Shown piece by piece: positions 8,906-17,779 of a DNA stretch of 64,000 bases. Under the pieces are notes generated by a model that saw only the letters and a list, made by a program, of their open reading frames with translations, was not told the origin of the DNA and made no database searches. The DNA comes from Amycolatopsis nigrescens CSC17Ta-90. GTDB lineage: Bacteria; Actinomycetota; Actinomycetes; Mycobacteriales; Pseudonocardiaceae. How positions within the stretch are numbered: position 1 is the stretch's first letter; each line of letters opens with the position of its first letter. Where the stretch lies: contig NZ_ARVW01000001.1 in NCBI RefSeq assembly GCF_000384315.1, forward strand, positions 7,547,001 through 7,611,000, written 5' to 3'. The translations under genes were made by a program, and so were the position numbers.

Positions 8906-9526
8906 CTATTCGAACAGCGAGGTGTCCCCGGCGCCCCGGCGCACGATCTCCGGCTCGTCCAGCGAGAAGTCGATCACGGTGGTCGGTTCGGTGCCGCACT
9001 CGCCGGAGTCGATCACCGCGTCCACCGAGTCCTCGAGCCGTTCCTTGATCTCCCAGCCCTGGGTCAGCGGCTCCTCCTGGTCGGGTAGCAGCAGGGTGCT
9101 CGACAGCAGCGGCTCGCCGAGCTCGGCGAGCAGCGCCTGGGTGACCACGTGGTCCGGGATCCGGACGCCGACCGTCTTCTTCTTCGGATGCAGCAGCCTG
9201 CGCGGCACTTCCTTGGTGGCCGGCAGGATGAAGGTGTAGCTGCCAGGGGTGGACGCCTTGATCGCCCGGAACACCCTGTTGTCCACGTGCACGAACTGGC
9301 CGAGCTGGGAAAAGTCCTGGCACACCAGGGTGAAGTGGTGCTTGTCGTTCAGCTGCCGGATGGTCCTGATCCGGTCGATCCCGGCCCGGTTGCCCAGCTG
9401 GCAGCCGAGTGCGAAACAGGAGTCCGTCGGATAGGCGATCAGCCCGTCGGCGTGCAGGAGGTCGACCACCTGGCCGATCGAGCGCCGCTGCGGGTTCACC
9501 GGATGCACGTCGAAGTACTTCGCCAT
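8906..9526 (-). CDS. Sua5/YciO/YrdC-family protein (L-threonylcarbamoyladenylate synthase-like)
   Basis: A 206-residue single-domain YrdC-fold protein: GLIAYPTDSCFALGCQLGN, then RIRTIRQLNDKHHFTLVC and SYTFILPATKEVP, the conserved ATP/threonine/bicarbonate pocket. Family members make threonylcarbamoyl-AMP for the t6A base at tRNA position 37; this YciO-like subgroup may have a different role. The ATG is exactly 6 nt after TAAGCT, so the mRNA is probably leaderless. It is convergent with the LamG gene. Confidence 0.85.
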   Translation of the reverse strand: MAKYFDVHPVNPQRRSIGQVVDLLHADGLIAYPTDSCFALGCQLGNRAGIDRIRTIRQLNDKHHFTLVCQDFSQLGQFVHVDNRVFRAIKASTPGSYTFILPATKEVPRRLLHPKKKTVGVRIPDHVVTQALLAELGEPLLSSTLLLPDQEEPLTQGWEIKERLEDSVDAVIDSGECGTEPTTVIDFSLDEPEIVRRGAGDTSLFE

Positions 9527-9532
9527 GTGCCG

Positions 9533-9538
9533 AGCTTA
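9533..9538 (-). promoter_or_regulatory. -10 element of a leaderless transcript
   Basis: TAAGCT on the minus strand ends 6 nt before the ATG of the Sua5-like gene, placing the transcription start at the start codon. No ribosome binding site is seen. Confidence 0.6.
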
Positions 9539-9684
9539 GGATCACCGCCGGTGCCGGGTGCACGGCGGCTGCTTACGGCGTGCCGAGGGCGCCCCTCGAT
9601 CAGGTGAAAGCTGGAACTATCCGCGGGCCGGTGGCGACTTCGCCTACGACAGTTTCGACCCGATCTGCGAAGGAAGTGGTCCAC

Positions 9685-9909
9685 ATGTCGGTCCCGGCAA
9701 ACCTCGAACACGTGGCGACGTTCTGCGGCAACTGCAGTTGCGGCTGCCCCGAACTCTACGTCGACAAGGACGCCGCGGAGGAGAAGCGGATCATCATCAC
9801 CGATGACTTCGGACAGCGGATCCAGATGAGCGTCGGGCAGCTGAGCGACCTCGTCGGCGATGTCAAGGCCGGCGTGCTGGACAAGCTGCTGAGCCCGGCC
9901 GGCGTCTGA
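9685..9909 (+). CDS. Small Cys-rich protein of unknown function
   Basis: A 74-residue protein starting at ATG 9685 with AGGAAG 8 nt upstream. Near the N-terminus it carries four clustered cysteines (ATFCGNCSCGCPELYVD, pattern CxxCxCxC); the rest is charged and ends in an amphipathic helix (SVGQLSDLVGDVKAGVLDKL). The cluster suggests zinc, copper or iron-sulfur binding, but I do not recognise the family with certainty. It is convergent with a copper chaperone and separated from it by a strong terminator. Confidence 0.75.
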   Translation: MSVPANLEHVATFCGNCSCGCPELYVDKDAAEEKRIIITDDFGQRIQMSVGQLSDLVGDVKAGVLDKLLSPAGV

Positions 9910-9916
9910 GCCGCTG

Positions 9917-9952
9917 AGCGCGGGTGGCCAGGCAAGGGCCACCCGCGCTTTT
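9917..9952. terminator. Rho-independent terminator
   Basis: Perfect 13-bp arms (AGCGCGGGTGGCC and its complement) with a 7-nt loop, followed by TTTT at 9949-9952. It lies 8 nt after the Cys-rich gene stop and just before the convergent copper chaperone stop; AG-rich sequence on the far side makes it best oriented for the plus strand. Confidence 0.85.
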
Positions 9953-9953
9953 C

Positions 9954-10160
9954 TCAGCTGACCAGTTGGTAGCCCGCTTCGGTGACGGCCTCCCGGACGT
10001 CCTCGGTCCGCAGCGGGGCCGCGCTGATCGCCACCATCTTGCGGCTGGGCACGTCGACGTCGATCTTCTGCACGCCGGGCAGTTTGCCCACCTCTTCGGT
10101 CACCGAGGACGCGCAGTGCCCGCAGGTCATCCCGTGCACGGTGTAGCTGGACTCGGCCAT
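9954..10160 (-). CDS. copZ: Heavy-metal-associated (HMA) copper chaperone
   Basis: A 68-residue HMA domain with the metal motif GMTCGHCA near residues 10-17 and a ferredoxin-like pattern ending EAGYQLV. It binds Cu(I) in the cytoplasm and passes it to a P-type ATPase or regulator. No ATPase or CsoR gene is adjacent, so it is an orphan here. The symbol is by family; a related heavy-metal chaperone role is possible. Confidence 0.88.
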   Translation of the reverse strand: MAESSYTVHGMTCGHCASSVTEEVGKLPGVQKIDVDVPSRKMVAISAAPLRTEDVREAVTEAGYQLVS

Positions 10161-10323
10161 TTGTTCGGTTCGCCTTCCGTCAGGTCGGTTTTCGTCCCCA
10201 ACCAGGTCGGCGACGGGCCCGGTGCGGTTCCGACGGCCACCCCTTCGTGTGAGCTGCCTACAGTGGTCTTGTCAGGGTTCGAGACGGCCGGTCGTGCGGT
10301 CCGCCCTCGGGAAGGGTGAGCGG

Positions 10324-11452
<1,129 letters not shown>

Positions 11453-11481
<29 letters not shown>

Positions 11482-11647
11482 CGATCCAGAGCACCAGGTA
11501 GATCAGCACCTGCGGGCCCGGCAGCAGGCAGGACAGCACGAACAGCAACCGCATCGTCTTCGGCTGCCAACCGAGGCTCTCGGCCAGCCCCGCGCACACG
11601 CCGGCGATGACCCGGTTCCGGTTCGACCTCGTCAACGTTTTCGTCAT
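11453..11647 (-). CDS. PspC-domain membrane protein
   Basis: A 64-residue protein made almost entirely of a PspC domain: NRVIAGVCAGLAESLGW followed by a hydrophobic helix pair (LLFVLSCLLPGPQVLIYLVLWIVMP). Such proteins act in envelope stress sensing. In-frame ATGs at 11671 and 11683 would add 8-12 residues; none has a convincing ribosome site, so the start is uncertain. The 3' end overlaps the convergent metallophosphoesterase by 29 bp. Confidence 0.83.
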
Positions 11648-11768
11648 GACCTCAACGATGCCGACGCTCATCCGGTCTCGCATCGGTGAAAACCCGGAGA
11701 TTCGCCCTTAGTGGCCATTTCACGATTATACCCTCGCGTGAATTCGGCCCTTTTATATTGGCGTTTCG

Positions 11769-11830
11769 CGCGAGTCCCACGTTCGCGCACCGCGAGTTCC
11801 GCGTTCGGGGCGTCGTCGAAAACGACGACG
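11769..11830. repeat. Composite repeat element, copy A (two motif copies plus hairpin)
   Basis: Two 19-bp motif copies (CGCGAGTCCCACGTTCGCG at 11769 and CGCGAGTTCCGCGTTCGGG at 11791) are followed by a hairpin with 8-bp arms CGTCGTCG/CGACGACG and a 4-A loop (11811-11830). The same parts recur at 41361-41513 and 48877-48936, and the motif alone at 21170-21289. It fills most of the gap between PspC and the next gene, next to an AT-rich stretch. Confidence 0.8.
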
Positions 11831-11833
11831 GGG

Positions 11834-11839
11834 TAATCT
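11834..11839 (+). promoter_or_regulatory. -10 element, probable leaderless transcript
   Basis: TAATCT ends 7 nt before the GTG start at 11847. No ribosome site lies between. Confidence 0.5.
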
Positions 11840-11846
11840 GGGGATC

Positions 11847-12212
11847 GTGCCTGTTTCGTCCGCTGTCCGGGAGCGTATCCGCGGGTTCCTCGAGCCGGCC
11901 GATGACATCGAGTATGTCTTTCCGGCCGACGTCCTGGGGAGCGCGCTGCCGAGTGTGCTCGTCGTGGTCAGCCGGCACGCCATCACGGTGCTTTCCACCG
12001 GCTTCTGGAGTCGGCGGCGGCCGAAGTCCGTGTTGTTCCGGAGCCCGCGGAACGTGCGGCTGGGGCCGGTGGACACCCAGTCCACGCCGCGGTTCACCTT
12101 GCACGGGGTCGAATACGAGGTGGACGAAGAGTACGTCTCGGTGATCAACGCGGCCGATGCGGAACTCGGCTCGCGTGACCTGGCGCCGCCTGATCCGCTG
12201 CCGGACCTCTAG
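11847..12212 (+). CDS. Conserved hypothetical protein, possible PH-like fold
   Basis: A 121-residue soluble protein starting with GTG. The pattern (DDIEYVFPAD, VVVSRHAITVLSTGFW, YEVDEEYVSVINAADAEL) alternates short beta strands before a final helix, like the bacterial PH-like domains found in many actinobacteria. I do not recognise a function. The promoter lies directly against a composite repeat. The 3' end overlaps the convergent MFS gene by 68 bp, a long overlap that suggests one of the two stop regions is not under strong constraint. Confidence 0.65.
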   Translation: MPVSSAVRERIRGFLEPADDIEYVFPADVLGSALPSVLVVVSRHAITVLSTGFWSRRRPKSVLFRSPRNVRLGPVDTQSTPRFTLHGVEYEVDEEYVSVINAADAELGSRDLAPPDPLPDL

Positions 12213-13338
12213 CCACCAGTGCCGCGGCGGCCGGTCTCAACGGCCACATGAGCGCGGCGATCGCGGCGGCGACGAGCAATGCGACCGACAGGCCGTGGCG
12301 TTCGGCCAGGCCGCTGATCGCGGCCGGGCCGGCGACGGTGCCGGCACCGAGGCAGAACACGGTGGCGCTGAGTCCGGTCGAGGGCTGTTCCGGGAACGCC
12401 CGATGGCTCCAAACCGCGAGCAGGCCGGAGAACGCCATGAAGGTCACGCCGTACAGCGCCGCGGACAGTCCGATGGCGGCCAGGTTCCCCGGTGCGAGCC
12501 CCAGTACCGCCACGGCCGCGGCCAGGCAGCCGACCAGCAGCGTGTGCAACCGGCGCAGGCCGAGTCTGGTCACCGCGCGGCCGGTCGCGACCCCGGCCGT
12601 GCCGGACAACCCGATCGCGGTCCAGAACAGTGCCGGGGTCGCGGTACCCGCACCGGTCGCGTCGGTCACCGCCTGCAGGGCGAGCAGCCAGTAGATCGCG
12701 CCGACGACGCCGTAGCCCGAAGCGGTCAGGTACAGCGGGATGGCTTCGCCGCGGAAGAACCATCGGCCGCCCATGCGCGGCCGATGGTCCGGTGCGGCCA
12801 CCCTGGCGGGCAGCAGCCGGAGATTCCACAGGGTCACCGCCACCGCGGCCGCGGTGCACAGCCACCACGCCCACCGCCAGGTGACCAGCAGCGCCAGCGG
12901 TCCCGAGACGAGCACCGCGAACGCGGTTCCGCAGGGGATGATCGCGAGCACCCGCGCCCGCCGGTCCGCAGGCACCATCGCCTCGACGGCGTCGGAGTAC
13001 GGTGCCCACACCAGGCCGGGGCTCGCGCCGGCCAGCACCAGCCCGGCCATCAGCTGCACCGGCCCGGCCGCGCTCGCGACCATAGCCATCCCCACCGTGG
13101 CGGCCAGGCACCCGGCGACGACGAACGGCCGCGGCCCGAGCCTGGCCACCAGCGCGCCGACCACGACGAGCCCCACCAGATAGCCCGCATAACCCGCGCT
13201 GGTGATGAAACCCATCTGCGGCAAGGAAAGGGTGAACTCGGCGCGGAACTCCGGCAGGAACAGCCCGGTGCCGTAACGGGCGAACCCGAACGACACCCCG
13301 ATGGTGGCGAGCGCGGCCGTCGCGAGCTTCCGGCTCAC
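12145..13338 (-). CDS. MFS transporter (YbfB-like)
   Basis: About 397 residues with 12 predicted helices and the YbfB/YjiJ-type opening (ATIGVSFGFARYGTGLFLPEF). The region GLVWAPYSDAVEAMVPADRRARVL is typical of the central MFS loop. It is a proton-driven exporter or importer of unknown substrate. I chose the GTG at 13338 because it begins the conserved first helix; no ribosome site precedes it, but a 40-codon frame ends on it with a GTGA overlap (13335-13457), which could deliver ribosomes. It diverges from the DJ-1/AraC regulator, its likely controller. Confidence 0.78.
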   Translation of the reverse strand: MSRKLATAALATIGVSFGFARYGTGLFLPEFRAEFTLSLPQMGFITSAGYAGYLVGLVVVGALVARLGPRPFVVAGCLAATVGMAMVASAAGPVQLMAGLVLAGASPGLVWAPYSDAVEAMVPADRRARVLAIIPCGTAFAVLVSGPLALLVTWRWAWWLCTAAAVAVTLWNLRLLPARVAAPDHRPRMGGRWFFRGEAIPLYLTASGYGVVGAIYWLLALQAVTDATGAGTATPALFWTAIGLSGTAGVATGRAVTRLGLRRLHTLLVGCLAAAVAVLGLAPGNLAAIGLSAALYGVTFMAFSGLLAVWSHRAFPEQPSTGLSATVFCLGAGTVAGPAAISGLAERHGLSVALLVAAAIAALMWPLRPAAAALVARGPAADQAAPGHASRVPHRPR

Positions 13339-13457
13339 CGGCAGCGGCGGGGTGGCACCGGCAGGCCGTGCCGGATCGCGTTCCCGGCGTGCAGGCCGTA
13401 AGCGAGGTCGCGGATCAGGAGAAAGAGCCGTTGTAGCGGCGGAACTGGCTTTGTCAT
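13335..13457 (-). CDS. Possible 40-residue coupled upstream ORF
   Basis: ATG at 13457 opens 40 codons (MTKPVPPLQRLFLLIRDLAY...) that end in a TGA overlapping the MFS GTG start by 4 bp. GAGG stands only 1 nt before the ATG. The peptide is basic with a short hydrophobic stretch. It could be a small gene or leader that couples translation to the transporter. The GTGA overlap is suggestive, but a frame this short can arise by chance in high-GC DNA. Confidence 0.35.
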   Translation of the reverse strand: MTKPVPPLQRLFLLIRDLAYGLHAGNAIRHGLPVPPRRCR

Positions 13458-13471
13458 ACCTCGATGGTGTG

Positions 13472-13488
13472 CGACGGCAAGGCCGTCG
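13472..13488. promoter_or_regulatory. Inverted repeat in the MFS/AraC divergent region
   Basis: Perfect 7-bp arms CGACGGC/GCCGTCG with a 3-bp spacer, 40 bp before the regulator start and 15 bp upstream of the small ORF. It could be an operator for the divergent pair. Confidence 0.4.
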
Positions 13489-13515
13489 ACCAGTGGCGGT
13501 AGCGACGCTATGCGC

Positions 13516-13521
13516 TAAGAT
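13516..13521 (+). promoter_or_regulatory. -10 element of a leaderless transcript
   Basis: TAAGAT ends exactly 6 nt before the ATG at 13528, with no ribosome binding site between. Confidence 0.65.
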
Positions 13522-13527
13522 ACCGCC

Positions 13528-14490
13528 ATGCGTCGTCCTCCCGTGTCCGTACTCGCCTACGACGGCATGTCCGCCTTCGAGACCGGCATCGTGACCGAGG
13601 TGTTCGGGCTCGTCTGGTCCGATATCGACGTGCCCTGGTACCGGCTGAAGATCTGCACCGAGCGGGCCGAGCCGGTGCGCATGGTCGGCGGCGCGACCCT
13701 GCACACGCCGAACGGGCTGGACGAGCTGGCGCGCGCCGACACGGTGGTGATCCCGAGCGTCAAGCACATCGGCCGGAAGCCGTCACCCGAACTGGTGGCC
13801 ACCCTGCGGCGGGCGCACAAACGCGGGGCGCGCATCGTCTCGATCTGCTCCGGCGCGTTCGCGCTCGCCGAGGCCGGGCTGTTGGACGGCAGGCGCGCCA
13901 CCACGCATTGGCGCTATGCCGAGGAGCTGCGCCGGAAGTACCCGAAAATCGACGTGGACGCGAACTCGCTGTACGTCGACGGTGAGGACGTGCTGACCAG
14001 CGCCGGCTGCGCGGCCGGGCTGGACCTCTGCCTGCACCTGGTGCGCAAGGATTTCGGCGCCGGGGTGGCGAACGCGATCGCGCGCAGGCTGGTGGTACCG
14101 CCGCACCGGGACGGCGGGCAGGCGCAGTACATCGAAAGCGCGATCAGCGCCGGGCCCGCCGACGACCGGATCGCCCGCAGCATGAGCTGGATGCTGGCGA
14201 ATCTGACCGGAACCGTCAGCGTGGCGGCACTGGCCAGGCGGGCGTCCATGTCGGAACGCACCTATCTGCGCCATTTCGCGAGCTGCACCGGGACCACGCC
14301 GATCCGCTGGCTGATCGCCCAGCGCGTGCAGGCCAGCCTCGAACTGCTGGAGTCCACCGAAACGCCGATCGAGGAAATCGCCACCACGGTCGGCTTCGAC
14401 ACCGCCGTCACCTACCGCCACCACTTCGCCAAGGCGATGAGCACGTCCCCTTCGGCCTACCGCCGCACCTTCCGCACCCAGGCGAGCTGA
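13528..14490 (+). CDS. AraC-family regulator with DJ-1/PfpI-like sensor domain
   Basis: A 320-residue protein. Residues ~1-185 form a DJ-1/PfpI (class I amidotransferase-like) fold with the elbow cysteine in RIVSICSGAFALAEAG; residues ~215-315 hold two AraC helix-turn-helix motifs (MSERTYLRHFASCTGTTPIRW and PIEEIATTVGFDTAVTYRHHF). This is the FtrA/GlxA-type architecture. It is divergent from the MFS gene, which it probably activates. The start is supported by a TAAGAT hexamer 6 nt upstream. Confidence 0.9.
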   Translation: MRRPPVSVLAYDGMSAFETGIVTEVFGLVWSDIDVPWYRLKICTERAEPVRMVGGATLHTPNGLDELARADTVVIPSVKHIGRKPSPELVATLRRAHKRGARIVSICSGAFALAEAGLLDGRRATTHWRYAEELRRKYPKIDVDANSLYVDGEDVLTSAGCAAGLDLCLHLVRKDFGAGVANAIARRLVVPPHRDGGQAQYIESAISAGPADDRIARSMSWMLANLTGTVSVAALARRASMSERTYLRHFASCTGTTPIRWLIAQRVQASLELLESTETPIEEIATTVGFDTAVTYRHHFAKAMSTSPSAYRRTFRTQAS

Positions 14491-14494
14491 CCGC

Positions 14495-15907
14495 TCAGGT
14501 CGCCCGCTGCGTCCTGCCGAGAATGCTGCTCGTGAGGCTGTTGCGTTCGTCGAAGAGCCCGTCCAGCGCGCGCCGCAGCGCCGGCGCGTCCAGCGTGACC
14601 CGGCCCGACGTCGTGTGCTCCATCTGCCCGAGGATCGCGCGCCGGACCAGTTCCCGGATGAACGAGGCCGTGACCCCTTCGGTGGCGGCGACCAGTTCGG
14701 ACACGTCGGGCAGGTCCAGCTCGGTTTCGGCGGCATACAGCCGGATGAGCCGCTCCCTGCCCTCGGCGTCCGGTTTCGGGATCTCCACGGCCAGGTCGAT
14801 CCGGCCGGGACGGTCGACCAATGCGCGCTCGACGGTGTCCACGCGGTTGGTGGTGAGGATGAAGGTGATGTCGGTGTCGGCGTCCACGCCGTCGATGCGG
14901 TTGAGCAGTTCGAACAGCACCGGCGTGGCGCCGTCGGAGAACGACCGGTCCTCGGCGATCAGGTCCACGTCCTCGATCACCACGACCGACGGCTGGAACC
15001 GGCGGGCCAGGCTGACCGCCGAGGGCACCAGCTTGGTCAGCGCTCGTCCGGACAGCACGGTGACGGTGGCGTCGGTCAGCTTGCTCATCAGGTACCGGAC
15101 GGTGTGGGTCTTTCCGGTCCCCGGCGGACCGTAGAGCAGGACACCGCGCTTGAGGTGCTGCCCGTGCTCGCGGAGCCGCGCGCTGGCGGCGGCGTCGCGC
15201 ACGACATGCCGTTCGACGGCCTCCAGCACACCGGCCGGGAGCACCACATCGCCGGCGGAGACCTCCGGGCGGGGCAGGAAGGACACCAGCTCGTTACCGC
15301 GGTTCTCGCTGACGTCGAATTGAAGCAGCTGCGACCTGAACACGTTGTGGGCCTGCACCAGCTCCTCCACCTCCGCCCGGACGGCGGTGGCGGTTTCGCG
15401 GTCGGCGGCCAGCACGCGCAGCGCGCACTGGGACTGCGGCGAGTGCTCGACCGGTCCCCGGATGTTGATCACCGCGGGCTTTCCGGACGGGGCACGGGTG
15501 GCGACCAGCCCGAACTGGATGACCTCGACGGCGGTATCGGGCCCGGTGGCCGCGGTGGTGTACTCGACCGCGCCGAGCTGGAACATGCCGTGCCGGCCGG
15601 CCATGGCCAGGATGTCCATCAGGTTCTGCATGCCGTGCATCTGCCCGGTCAGGCCGAACCACTCCGCTTCCGGGCTCCACCGCTCCAGATAGGCGGTGAC
15701 GCCGCGGTGCAAGTTGACCTGCTCCCAGCCTTCGAAGGTGATGCTCACGTTCGGGATGGCGGCCAGCTCGCAGCCGAGGTGCTCGGTGATCCTGGTGACC
15801 AGCTCGCTGGGGTCCTCGGCCATCATCCGGTGCCGGGCCGAGTCGATCAGCCTGACCAGGGACTGCGCGAGCCGCCGTTCTTCGAGGCCTTCGTCATCTG
15901 CGATCAT
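14495..15907 (-). CDS. AAA+ ATPase with unrecognised N-terminal domain
   Basis: A 470-residue protein. The C-terminal half is a classic AAA+ module: Walker A GPPGTGKTHT, Walker B SVVVIEDVDLI, a sensor in FILTTNRVDTVERAL, and the arginine-finger region DRPGRIDLAVEIPKPD. The first ~230 residues (with VSITFEGWEQVNLHRGV and SPEAEWFGLTGQMHGMQNLMD) form a domain I cannot name. The ATG at 15907 follows a GATAGT hexamer by 7 nt and three GTG codons, so the exact start is uncertain. It is likely a remodelling ATPase or chaperone; partners are unknown and it stands alone. Confidence 0.82.
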   Translation of the reverse strand: MIADDEGLEERRLAQSLVRLIDSARHRMMAEDPSELVTRITEHLGCELAAIPNVSITFEGWEQVNLHRGVTAYLERWSPEAEWFGLTGQMHGMQNLMDILAMAGRHGMFQLGAVEYTTAATGPDTAVEVIQFGLVATRAPSGKPAVINIRGPVEHSPQSQCALRVLAADRETATAVRAEVEELVQAHNVFRSQLLQFDVSENRGNELVSFLPRPEVSAGDVVLPAGVLEAVERHVVRDAAASARLREHGQHLKRGVLLYGPPGTGKTHTVRYLMSKLTDATVTVLSGRALTKLVPSAVSLARRFQPSVVVIEDVDLIAEDRSFSDGATPVLFELLNRIDGVDADTDITFILTTNRVDTVERALVDRPGRIDLAVEIPKPDAEGRERLIRLYAAETELDLPDVSELVAATEGVTASFIRELVRRAILGQMEHTTSGRVTLDAPALRRALDGLFDERNSLTSSILGRTQRAT

Positions 15908-15998
15908 CACCACCACTATCGCAGAACTTCGCCGCCCGAGATCGCCCGTGGACCAGGCATTTCAGAAAACTGTCGGTGCCCGGTGCTGCACTGGCCAG

Positions 15999-16817
15999 AT
16001 GACTGAGAAACCAATGCTGGTCCTCGGCGCGACCGGGTCCACCGGCCGCCGGGTGACCGATCTGCTGCGAGCCCGCGGCCATCCGGTCCGGGCCGCGTCC
16101 CGGACCGGTGAAGTGCGATTTGACTGGGCGGCTCCGGATACTTGGGAACCCGCCGTCGCCGGAGCTTCCGGGCTGTACCTGATGGCACCGGACGGGGTGC
16201 CGGTCGATCCGGAGTTCGTCCGGTGCGCGGTCTCGCACGGCGTAACGCGCATCGTGCTGCTTTCCAGCGGTGGCATCGAGGTGATGGGCGATGAGCGCCT
16301 GATGGCCGCGGAGCGGACCGTCCGGGCGTCCGATGTGGACTGGACCATCCTGCGGCCGGACTGGTTCGACCAGAATTTCGATGTCGGTTTCCTCCGCGAG
16401 CCGATACTGGCCGGACAGGTCGCACTGCCGGTCGGCGACGCCCGGCAGGCCTTTGTGGACGCTGGGGACATCGCCGCCGTCGCGGTGGCCGCACTCACCG
16501 AGCGCGGCCATGCCGGCCAGAGCTACGAAATCAGCGGCCCGCGGGCGTTGTCCTTCGGCGAGGCCGTCGCCTTGATCAGCGCCGAGGCCGGCAGACCGAT
16601 CCGGTTCCTCGGCGATCCGGAAGCCTATCTGGCCGAACGGCTGGCGGCGGGAGCCTCCGCTGACGAGGCGGCCCAGGAAGTGGAGGCGTTCGCCGCGTTG
16701 CGTGCACAAGGGGACCGGGAACCCGCTGACACGGTGCGGCGGGTGACGGGCCGGGAAGCGAAGGATTTCGCGGAGTACGTGGCGGAGGCGGCGGAAGGGG
16801 GCGCCTGGCGAAACTGA
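15999..16817 (+). CDS. NmrA-like NAD(P)-binding reductase
   Basis: A 272-residue Rossmann protein with the dinucleotide motif GATGSTGRRV at residues ~9-18 and NmrA/SDR-a-type later segments (GVTRIVLLSSGGIEVMG, WTILRPDWFDQNF, GQSYEISGPRALSFGEAV). The active-site Tyr/Lys of classical SDRs is not obvious, so it may be a redox sensor or NAD(P)H-dependent reductase of the quinone/azo type. A weak TGCACT hexamer lies 6 nt before the ATG and there is no ribosome site, so leaderless expression is possible. Confidence 0.8.
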   Translation: MTEKPMLVLGATGSTGRRVTDLLRARGHPVRAASRTGEVRFDWAAPDTWEPAVAGASGLYLMAPDGVPVDPEFVRCAVSHGVTRIVLLSSGGIEVMGDERLMAAERTVRASDVDWTILRPDWFDQNFDVGFLREPILAGQVALPVGDARQAFVDAGDIAAVAVAALTERGHAGQSYEISGPRALSFGEAVALISAEAGRPIRFLGDPEAYLAERLAAGASADEAAQEVEAFAALRAQGDREPADTVRRVTGREAKDFAEYVAEAAEGGAWRN

Positions 16818-16849
16818 CCGGAGCACCCGGTGGCCGCTCGGTGAACGCC

Positions 16850-16855
16850 TAGCAT
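16850..16855 (+). promoter_or_regulatory. -10 element of a leaderless transcript
   Basis: TAGCAT ends exactly 6 nt before the ATG at 16862; no ribosome site is seen. Confidence 0.65.
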
Positions 16856-16861
16856 GGCGGG

Positions 16862-17779
16862 ATGCGGATCATTTCGCTGCTGCCCGCCGCCACCGACCTG
16901 ATCGCCGAACTGGGCCTGCTGCCGGACCTGGTGGGCCGCACGCACGAATGCGACTGGCCGGCCGGGGTCGAGTCGGTGCCCGTGGTGACCACCAGCGGCC
17001 TCGACCGGCCTGGCCTGTCCAGCCGGGAGATCTCCGATTCGGTCGGCAGCTCGCGCCACAGCGGGTCGTCACTGTACACATTGGACACTGAGCTGTTGGC
17101 GGAGCTGGCCCCGGACGTGGTGCTCACGCAGGATCTGTGCGATGTCTGCGCCCTGTCGTACCAGAAGGTGTCCGAGGCGGTGCGGGTGCTCGACGCGGGG
17201 CCGAAGGTGATCAGCCTGGAACCCGCCACGCTCGACGGCGTACTGGACTGCCTGCACTTGCTCGGCGAGGTCTTCGGCGTGCCCGACGTCGCGGCCGCCA
17301 GGGCCGCCGCACTGCGGGAACGGCTGACGGTGGTGCAGCAGGCCGTGGCAGGGCGGCCGCGGCCGCGGGTCGTCGCGATCGAATGGCTGGATCCGTTGTG
17401 GCCGGCCGGGCATTGGGTGCCCGAGCAGATCCAGCATGCCGGTGGCACCGCCCTGTTGGCCGAACCGGGGCAGCACACCCGGCCGATGTCCTGGCAGGCG
17501 GTGCTGGACGTCCGGCCGGAGGTGCTGCTGATCCTGCCCTGCGGTTTCGCGCCGGAGCGAACCTTCGGTGAACTGGCCACGCTGACCGGCCTGCCGGGTT
17601 GGTCGACGCTGCCCGCCGTCCGTGCCGGTGCGGTCTGGGTGCTGGACGGGCCCGCCTACTTCAACCGTCCTGGGCCGAGGGTGGTCCGTGGGGTTGAGAT
17701 CCTCGCGCGGCTGCTGCACGGTGCCGACAGCGGCGACCCGCTCGGTCCGGCGGAGGCCAGGCAGGTGCCGCGCGGCTAG
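16862..17779 (+). CDS. Cobalamin-binding-type (BtuF-like) protein
   Basis: A 305-residue protein of the helical-backbone metal/cobalamin binding family: [32 protein letters not shown] at the N-terminus and [15 protein letters not shown] later. It starts directly with the domain and has no signal peptide or lipobox, so it appears cytoplasmic, unlike true transporter receptors. Such orphan forms are common in actinobacteria and diverse bacteria and have no settled role. No permease or ATPase adjoins. The stop overlaps the convergent beta-lactamase-like gene by 4 bp. Confidence 0.82.
   Translation: MRIISLLPAATDLIAELGLLPDLVGRTHECDWPAGVESVPVVTTSGLDRPGLSSREISDSVGSSRHSGSSLYTLDTELLAELAPDVVLTQDLCDVCALSYQKVSEAVRVLDAGPKVISLEPATLDGVLDCLHLLGEVFGVPDVAAARAAALRERLTVVQQAVAGRPRPRVVAIEWLDPLWPAGHWVPEQIQHAGGTALLAEPGQHTRPMSWQAVLDVRPEVLLILPCGFAPERTFGELATLTGLPGWSTLPAVRAGAVWVLDGPAYFNRPGPRVVRGVEILARLLHGADSGDPLGPAEARQVPRG

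Noticed and set aside
16862..17779. Receptor of a cobalamin or siderophore ABC importer
   Set aside because: No signal peptide or lipobox, and no permease or ATPase genes adjoin; a cytoplasmic orphan is more likely.
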